The position numbers and the translations under genes were made by a program. From contig JAESIW010000065.1 in NCBI GenBank assembly GCA_016802295.1, forward strand, positions 744,001-808,000: 64,000 nucleotides of DNA. The letters are read 5' to 3'. The stretch is from Brachionus rotundiformis (taxonomy: Eukaryota > Rotifera > Eurotatoria > Ploima > Brachionidae). The notes under the pieces are model-generated. The model was given only the letters and a program-made list of their open reading frames with translations. It did not search any database and had not been told where the DNA came from. Below are positions 57,876 through 64,000 of the stretch, piece after piece. Within the stretch, counting starts at the first letter, position 1; each line of letters opens with the position of its first letter.

Positions 57876-58460
57876 TTAGAAATTGTTAATATTTAGTACA
57901 CAATCGCATCCAACTGTGACATTTTCAAAAATAAATATCCACTCATTTCCTTTTTTTTCCAAGGCTGGCATTGGAACCATTAACGGTTGACATTTTGTTA
58001 TATGAGGAAATTTATATCCAGCTATTTGGCAATTTTTGCAATTACAGACAACAAAGACCCTCCGATGGGGATAAATATGACTTCTAAATCTATACTCGTA
58101 ATGAGATGGACATGTTGATTTGATTTCTTTATTTGCAATGGAACAACTTGTATCACCATAGATCTTGTATTTCATACCTGGATACGTTTTATTAACGATT
58201 AAATGCTCAAAGCTTGCTTTAAACTCTTTTAACTGAACCAAAATGATCGCATCGATATTTTCATTTACTTTTTCGCTATATAATTTTGCCAAAGCTTGGA
58301 GATTATCTTGTGGATTAGTTTTCAAATAATTGATTCTTTTTTCTGGTAGGATTTTTGATAATAAATAAGAAATATTCAAAAAATTGATTTCTGTTGGATT
58401 TATAGATTGAAACGAAATAACAAATAAGCCTAGAACAACTATAATATTTTTCATAATCAT
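57876..58460 (-). CDS. Secreted interleukin-17-like cytokine
   Basis: Intronless frame of 194 aa starting MIMKNIIVVLGLFVISFQS, a signal peptide; the upstream in-frame codons lack an ATG. The C-terminal half has the IL-17 pattern: STCPSHYEYRFRSHIYPHRR (matches CPW.y....D..RyP), VCNCKNC (matches ArClC.gC), CQPLMVPMPAL (matches V.vlrR region) and ENVTVGCDCVL (matches the family signature vtVGCtCv). Eight cysteines at 106, 117, 139, 141, 144, 157, 185 and 187 suit the IL-17 cystine-knot fold. A pro-like N-terminal stretch (about 20-100) is not conserved. One possible N-glycosylation site occurs in ENVTV. IL-17 families are known in molluscs, annelids and other invertebrates. Single ligand here; no receptor in the window. 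Confidence 0.82.
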   Translation of the reverse strand: MIMKNIIVVLGLFVISFQSINPTEINFLNISYLLSKILPEKRINYLKTNPQDNLQALAKLYSEKVNENIDAIILVQLKEFKASFEHLIVNKTYPGMKYKIYGDTSCSIANKEIKSTCPSHYEYRFRSHIYPHRRVFVVCNCKNCQIAGYKFPHITKCQPLMVPMPALEKKGNEWIFIFENVTVGCDCVLNINNF

Positions 58461-59717
58461 ATTTTCATAAATTTTGATAGTTGTAGATGTGCAATAGACC
58501 AAAATATAATTAAATTCACTTTTTGATATTTTAAAATAATTAAAAACATTTCGAAATTACATTTAAATAAAAGCTTTCACATTCCTAATGACACTAAATT
58601 AACTAAAGTTATTTCATGAAATTTTAAATATTACTCTAACTAATTGAATTATTCTTTCATTATTTTTGTCTTCGTAAAATGATCAAACAAGGCTAGAAAA
58701 TAACTGAAAAGAAACAAATCTAAGAAATTAATTAAATTTATAAACCATTTGTTATCAATTTTAATTATAATTGTAAATAGGGCTTACTAAACTCGTCAAT
58801 GTTTGGGAAAGCGGTGGATCAATTTGGTGAAGTGACAGGATCTAGTGAAGTAGGTTTGAGTCGGAGCGAAGCTTTGATAATGGACAAATTCCTGAAAATG
58901 GTACCAGCAAGAGTCAAAACTCAAACTCAACATATTTAAGTCAATTCGAATTCTAAATCCTATGATTAATAACTCTCTAATGAATTTTAAATTATAAACT
59001 ATGAAGATTATGAAGATTTTTTTTAATTTTCTCATTTTTCTAAGCTGGGATAGATGAAGTATCCTCGAGCTAATGCTTTGTCAATTTTACATTTAGGGAA
59101 AAATTCTAGAATGTTTTAGTTTCAGAAGTCCCACCATACTACATCCTCTACGCATAACTCGTGTTACATAATTTTTTCAATTTTTGTAAGCCAAAGCTAA
59201 CAAATATAAATTACAGTTGTAAACCATTTTTAGGGGTAGAACTTTTAAATTCAAAATAAATCTTTTAAACCGAAACCGGCTTGGCTATGAATATTACAAA
59301 AAAAAAATTAGTATGAGAAGTATGTGAAAATTGAGATGAAAAATAAATCGAATTTTTCTCAATATAACTAAGTTAATAAATTAGATCTAATTCACAATAA
59401 AAAAAGGATATTTTACATATTTAAACCTATTTCTATATATAATTAATTTATTAATTTATAATAATTTGTGACCAATCTATAATCTTAAGAAAAACATGAA
59501 AATTGAAATCTTTATAAAAATTTAATAAAAAAAAACCTTTAATTTTTATTAAATTCAAAATATTTAAATGAGATTCTTTTTATAAAAATCTCTATCTAAT
59601 AAAAAATTTAAATAAATATTTTTTAAAATTTACTTTAAGTACAAAATTTTCTAAATTTAGTTAATTTTTTATTAAAAGTTCAAACTACTTAGCTACAGGC
59701 AGATAGCTCTCAAGCAT
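58461..59717. other. Intergenic region with a possible coding fragment
   Basis: AT-rich except about 58780-58945, which has more G+C and an open plus-strand stretch (see separate entry). The rest holds nothing recognisable. Confidence 0.4.
58798..58941 (+). other. Possible coding fragment, 47 codons, unrecognised
   Basis: ATG-initiated open stretch, MFGKAVDQFGEVTGSSEVGL then SRSEALIMDKFLKMVPARVK, ending at TAA. The amino-acid composition (Gly, Val, Glu, Ser, Asp) is unlike the Asn/Lys/Ile/Phe-rich output of random AT sequence here. An AG acceptor-like site precedes it at 58782. It may be an exon of an unknown gene, a gene fragment or a transposon remnant. Confidence 0.3.
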
Positions 59718-60899
59718 TTATCCAATTAGTATTTTTTTAAGTAGTCTATTTTGATATTGATCGTCTGAATCTGAGAGATCTGATCCTGAAGATGAACTGG
59801 TCATCTTTAGCCTGTGGCTTATTTTTTCGTTGCATTGAGACGAGCATAAGTATTGCATCAAAGGAACACGAAATTTGCCACAAAAATCCACAAATTTGAT
59901 ATGTTCAACTTTTGAGGTAAAGTAGACGCCTTTGCATCTTGGATTAAGACAACATTGTGCCGAGTTTAAATAATTGACCAAATGAACAGGAAGTATTCCA
60001 TTTTTATAATCGATGCTTTTTGTTTTAACAATTCGACCAGATAGCTCCAATAAAGTTGGTACATTGTAAGTAAACTCTTTGGCAAATCGACTTACTAATG
60101 GATTATTTCTCAAACTAAGCTCGCTCAAATTCAACTTAACTATTTCTATTGGCAAATGTGTGAAATTATTTCCATGTAATGCTAAAGTTATCATGTTTCT
60201 GAGCCTGGCCAAACTGCTTGGCAACACGCTTAGTTGATTATTGCTTAAATTTAGATTTGTCAAACTTCTTAGCTGACATATTTCTTCTGGCAGAGTTTTC
60301 AGCTGATTACCTCCTAAGTACAATATTTCCAATCGTTGTAATTGGTCATAATTTCTCGGCATACCACTTATTTTGTTACTACCAAGATATATTTCTTTGA
60401 GTGATCTGATTTCAAGCAGTTGATAAGGAAATTGAGTGAATAGATTTCCGGAAAAATTTACGATCTCTAAACTTGAGAGTTGATTACCAAAATTTTTAGG
60501 CAGCGAGTTGTCCTCTAGTTGATTATCGCGAATAATCAAATTTTTGAGTCCACGTAATTTACAAATATTTTCATCTAAAATCTTGAGACAATTTGAAGAC
60601 AGATCTAGAGTTTGCACACTAGCAAAATGACTAATAATGGGAGGTACCAATTTTATTAAATTATTATTAAGTAGAATTTTTGAAATCATTTGCGCAGCTT
60701 GAAGGTCACTATTAAAAGCATAATTCAAGTTGGATTCACACTCTTCCAAATCAAGATAGGATAAATCCAGCATGTCTGGCTCACTATTAGGTGAGTTACT
60801 TCTGGAACGTTTGTATTCAAAAAAGTCATATTTAGCCGCATTGGATGTTGTTGGTCTATCCGAATCCAAGACTGAATTTTCTTTTTTATCATTATTCAT
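59718..60899 (-). CDS. LRRC58: Leucine-rich repeat-containing protein 58
   Basis: Intronless frame of 393 aa (human about 371). The first ATG, MNNDKKENS, is at 60899; codons upstream in frame have no ATG. About nine LRRs (about 85-265), for example SVQTLDLSSNCLKIL, LEILYLGGNQLKTLPEEICQ, LTNLNLSNNQLSVLPSSLAR and LSELSLRNNPLVSRFAKEFT. They are followed by the LRRC58-specific C-terminal module: VPTLLELSGRIVK, a Cys cluster CCLNPRCKGVYF, HIKFVDFCGKFRVPLMQYLC, SSQCNEK, and a Ser/Asp-rich tail ending KKILIG. Vertebrate LRRC58 ends the same way (KFVDFCGKYRLPLMHYLCS). The cysteines may bind zinc. LRRC58 has been linked to ubiquitin-ligase-mediated turnover in vertebrates; nothing in this window tests that role. 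Confidence 0.94.
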   Translation of the reverse strand: MNNDKKENSVLDSDRPTTSNAAKYDFFEYKRSRSNSPNSEPDMLDLSYLDLEECESNLNYAFNSDLQAAQMISKILLNNNLIKLVPPIISHFASVQTLDLSSNCLKILDENICKLRGLKNLIIRDNQLEDNSLPKNFGNQLSSLEIVNFSGNLFTQFPYQLLEIRSLKEIYLGSNKISGMPRNYDQLQRLEILYLGGNQLKTLPEEICQLRSLTNLNLSNNQLSVLPSSLARLRNMITLALHGNNFTHLPIEIVKLNLSELSLRNNPLVSRFAKEFTYNVPTLLELSGRIVKTKSIDYKNGILPVHLVNYLNSAQCCLNPRCKGVYFTSKVEHIKFVDFCGKFRVPLMQYLCSSQCNEKISHRLKMTSSSSGSDLSDSDDQYQNRLLKKILIG

Positions 60900-61621
60900 T
60901 TTAAATTTATTTTTTTGTGTTTTAAATCTCAAAAAGCTTGCAGCAAAGAAATTTCTAAAATTTAGGTCTTTTATTTATAGATAATAATAAAATCTCAAGA
61001 GTTATATACAATATTTCTAATGCGTGATTTTTATAAACTATGCTTTTTTCGTATTTTTATTTGGTGAGAATAGTGCAAATGGAAAAATACTTATCAAAAG
61101 TGGTTTTATAACAATTATTATTTAATTTTGTGTATGCATTTAGATTGATGTTTTTAATAGATAGCTTTTAAGTATTCATTACAAAGCACATGATCGAAGA
61201 TGAAATTAAAGTTAGGTAATTTTTTGCAGTCACACATTTTAAAATGGTTTATGTAAATCTTATTCTTTTTTTGAAAGTAGTTTAATTGTTTTGTTACAAA
61301 AATCAATCAGTAGATCCAATGATAAAAAAATTTTAGTAAAATAAATTTGAATCTTAAATAAATTTAAAAAAGCTCAAAGTCCATGATACTTATTTAAATT
61401 CTAATTTAAAATATCTAAAATCTTTGCAATAATTAAATAAACATTTTATTTATTCGTTCAAAATTAAAATAATTTAAATCATAAAATTAAATAAACATCT
61501 AAATTACATAAATGACAATATATCGAAATTTATAAATAATAATAAATAATTCAATCCTGTTTAAATTTAAAATTTTTATGAGGCATAAAATAAGATGGAC
61601 ACTTGAATTTGATTTGAGAGA
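60900..61621. other. Intergenic between LRRC58 and TMEM184C
   Basis: AT-rich. Presumed LRRC58 leader and TMEM184C 3' UTR; nothing else recognised. Confidence 0.4.
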
Positions 61622-63959
61622 TTAAATTTCAATAGTTAGATCGACCAAATCACTTTCGATTTGAGCCTGAATTCCGTAAGCTTCTAAAAAAATAATTTAT
61701 TAAAAAAATATATATATTTGTAAACCTAGCAGAAGAATACTAAAGAATCCTTTTAGAAAAATGATTTAGAAAGAAGAATATTTAGAACTTAATTAAATTC
61801 AAATTGAATAGAATTAAAAAATAAAATTAATGACATAAATATAATGTTAAAAACTCAATTAACCTTCTAAAAATTTATTTAATACTTCATTAAAATTTGA
61901 TTCAAGATTCAAAATTTGCCGAAATTGATCGTTTTAAAATTATATATATTTAAGTCCTCTATTTTTTATAAGTTGAAAAATTTATCACTTAGCGACTAAC
62001 ATTTTTATCTTGACATTTTTACAATTCAGGTCAAGCATCTCATATGCCATTTTCTAGCTCCAAAGGAATAATAGTTATCGATACCAGAAACTAATGAATT
62101 AGCAAAAAAAGACAGGCCTTAAAGGAAGTTGTTGTTTTTTGATATTCTGATCAATTATTTTTTTTCTATTTATACAATAGCTTTAAAATACTGGCATGAT
62201 TTTTATTTTTATTTCATGAGCACATTATTTACCATAATTTAAAATTTTATTTAAGTTTAAAAAGAAAAATTTTTAATTAAAAATATTTTAGAATTAGATT
62301 ATTGAAGGATCATACTATACTTCTATATTACTATTTGTAATTATTAATGAAAAGCAAAATAGTTTCTAATTTAAAAAACTATAAATAAGGTAGAAAATGT
62401 GTTCATGTAATAAAAATCTTGCTAAATAACAAAATCAAAGCATTCAAAAAAATCATATCAAATTTTCTATTTTAGGAAGTATTTCCCTCTAAGAAAAGCC
62501 AAAAAAAAAATCATTTCATTCTATTAATTTAAATGAATCTTAAAATTTACTATCTTTTTATTTTTTCTGTTAAAAATTTACAAGATATGAACAAATCATA
62601 AAAATATAAAAAAAATACCTTGAGAGTCGACAACAAGTCTTGTATATTCATTAGCTTCTTCATTCGTATTAGCAACTGTTTCACTAGATCTACCTTTTTT
62701 TAGGGCACTTTTAACTTTACCATAAAAGTGGTCATAGTGAGTTTTGACCTCGTAGCTTAAATCCGACACATTAGCAGCATTTGCTATATTCGAAAGCCAA
62801 TTTAAACGCTCATCGATTAAATATGGAGTCACGGGAAAAGCAATTATATGGGCTATGGACGCAATAAACATTTCAACACAAATCAAAAAGTCTTGTAAAC
62901 CATTGACTGTATCAATAATAGTCGGAAAATATGGCCATTGATTGGTAGATATTATACCAAACTTGGTCAAGACTGCAATCAATATTGACTGCCTACAAAT
63001 TAATTGATTAATTAAAATTTAAGCAGGAAAAAAATTACCAAAAGGTAACAAAAACAACAAATTTTATACAAAAATACTGTCGAATTGGCTTTAGCGGTGC
63101 AAATTCTGTCCTAAAAACGGTATAGAACAAAATCAGACAAAACATAGCAATCTTGATTTAGAAAGATATTGAGAAAATTAGATAATTTTTAATTTAATGT
63201 GTACCATTTGTGAAAAATTATTGGCTATGGCAACATATGACCATGAAAATCTAAAATCAATTTCACCCTCATTATAAACTTTGAATATTTCAGAAAGACT
63301 GTTTTTGATTTTTAAATGAAGCATTTAGTTTTGATTAGAATTTAATTTAAAATTACATACTATGCAATAAAAGAAGTAATTACTCTAATGAGTGTGTATT
63401 GAAGAACCCCGAATTTGCACTTATCCAACACAGAGACACCGTTCTCACATGGTGGTAAACAACACAACCACCTGATATTTCTTTTTGAATATTTGATTAT
63501 CTCGAAATCAGGCACCTCATGTCTGGCAAAAATTGTTAGATCATTTGACCAGAATACAGAAAATGATTCTTACTTTAGGAAGTTAATTAAATACATCATA
63601 AAATTGTAAATACTGAATGCTTCGTAGCATTCTCGAATAGTGTCAAGATAAATAGAAGTCTGCGGAAATTTGAGCACTATCCATGAATTAAGAGCATAGA
63701 TGGGAACCATGAAAAGAATCCTGATAATGTATTTTTGTAAATGAGGTTTACTGTAATGTAGAGCGTGTTTAATGATCCCGTACATTGAGACAGGCAATGT
63801 AGCCATAACAAAAATTCCACCGATGAACCAGGCCTCCACTTTGCTAGAATGATCTCGGTTTTTTTCATAAATACACAATGGTAGCACAATTAGGACTATT
63901 ATTGCATATGAAATGCAACTCATAAAGGCTAAAAATTTTTTTATCTTATCACTGTTCAT
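61622..63959 (-). CDS. TMEM184C: Transmembrane protein 184C (organic solute transporter Ost-alpha family)
   Basis: Six exons (minus): 63959-63574, 63522-63361, 63298-63205, 63151-63039, 62992-62619, 61683-61622; phases match; 396 aa against about 438 in human. Seven-pass membrane protein of the Ost-alpha/TMEM184 family. Recognisable blocks: VEAWFIGGIFVMATLPVSM, HYSKPHLQKYIIRILFMVPI, RECYEAFSIYNFMMYL, LPPCENG, CKFGVLQYTLIR, a Trp-rich SWSYVAIANNFSQM, AMFCLILFYTV, IKFVVFVTFWQSI and VNGLQDFLICVEMFIASIAH. These match the vertebrate order exactly. The last exon (DLVDLTIEI and stop) is separated by a 935-nt intron; its assignment rests on phase and splice sites only, so the very C-terminus is less certain. 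Transport substrate unknown. Confidence 0.92.
61684..62618 (-). other. Last intron of TMEM184C (935 nt)
   Basis: Unusually long for this window, where most introns are near 50 nt. AT-rich, no embedded gene or repeat recognised. Confidence 0.5.
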
Positions 63960-64000
63960 AACTTTTTAATAAATAGTCGTTGTTAATACAAGTCCATTTA

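Noticed and set aside
1..64000. tRNA genes, rRNA genes and CRISPR arrays
   Set aside because: None seen by eye. tRNAs in AT-rich DNA usually stand out as GC islands with GTTCRA boxes; the GC-richer patches I checked do not fit. A tRNAscan run would settle it.

Overview
This is nuclear DNA from an invertebrate animal. It is very AT-rich (my estimate is about three quarters A+T). Genes are intron-split, many introns are only about 46-66 nt, and long gene-free AT stretches separate them. The gene content is animal: PDE4, BRSK/SAD kinase, an IL-17-like cytokine, FBXO16, LRRC43, LRRC58, WASHC4, TMEM184C, MFAP1, ribosomal protein S16. Low GC, tiny introns and a multi-domain alpha-crystallin protein would fit a spiralian such as a rotifer or flatworm, but the phylum is not proven. 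I joined exons by hand. Every multi-exon model below keeps reading phase across every junction, which is the main support for the coordinates.

Layout. 1-5627 (minus): 5' part of a cAMP phosphodiesterase 4 gene, with its catalytic domain off the left edge and two alternative first exons. 5.6-13.9 kb: gene-free. 13.9-22.2 kb (minus): complete 13-exon BRSK kinase gene, whose 3-kb first intron holds an intronless secreted serine-protease-like gene on the opposite strand. 22.2-27.5 kb: gene-free, with a less AT-rich patch that may be BRSK 5' sequence. 27.5-33.1 kb (plus): FBXO16, a membrane-anchored carbonic anhydrase and RPS16. RPS16 carries a box C/D snoRNA in its last intron, and a near-identical second copy lies just past its 3' end. 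33.5-35.5 kb (minus): a DXD glycosyltransferase. 37-38.2 kb: a decayed LINE split by a TTAA-flanked insertion. 39.3-40.6 kb (plus): MFAP1. 41.8-43.8 kb (plus): a LINE reverse transcriptase with an open frame but no catalytic YADD box. 45.5-45.8 kb (minus): a small two-exon gene with a YxxxxL-phi motif. 48.6-49.6 kb (plus): a small heat-shock-like protein with three alpha-crystallin domains. 49.96-50.18 kb: a TTAA foldback MITE. 50.7-52.5 kb (minus): LRRC43. 53.0-57.3 kb (minus): WASHC4/SWIP. 57.9-58.5 kb (minus): IL-17-like ligand. 59.7-60.9 kb (minus): LRRC58. 61.6-64.0 kb (minus): TMEM184C.

The genes do not form one pathway; this is a typical animal mixture of housekeeping and signalling genes. 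The most unusual points are the duplicated snoRNA whose outer stems differ in sequence but both pair perfectly, the invertebrate IL-17-like gene, the triple alpha-crystallin protein, the protease nested inside BRSK, the small putative eIF4E-binding gene, and the layered mobile-element debris with TTAA termini.
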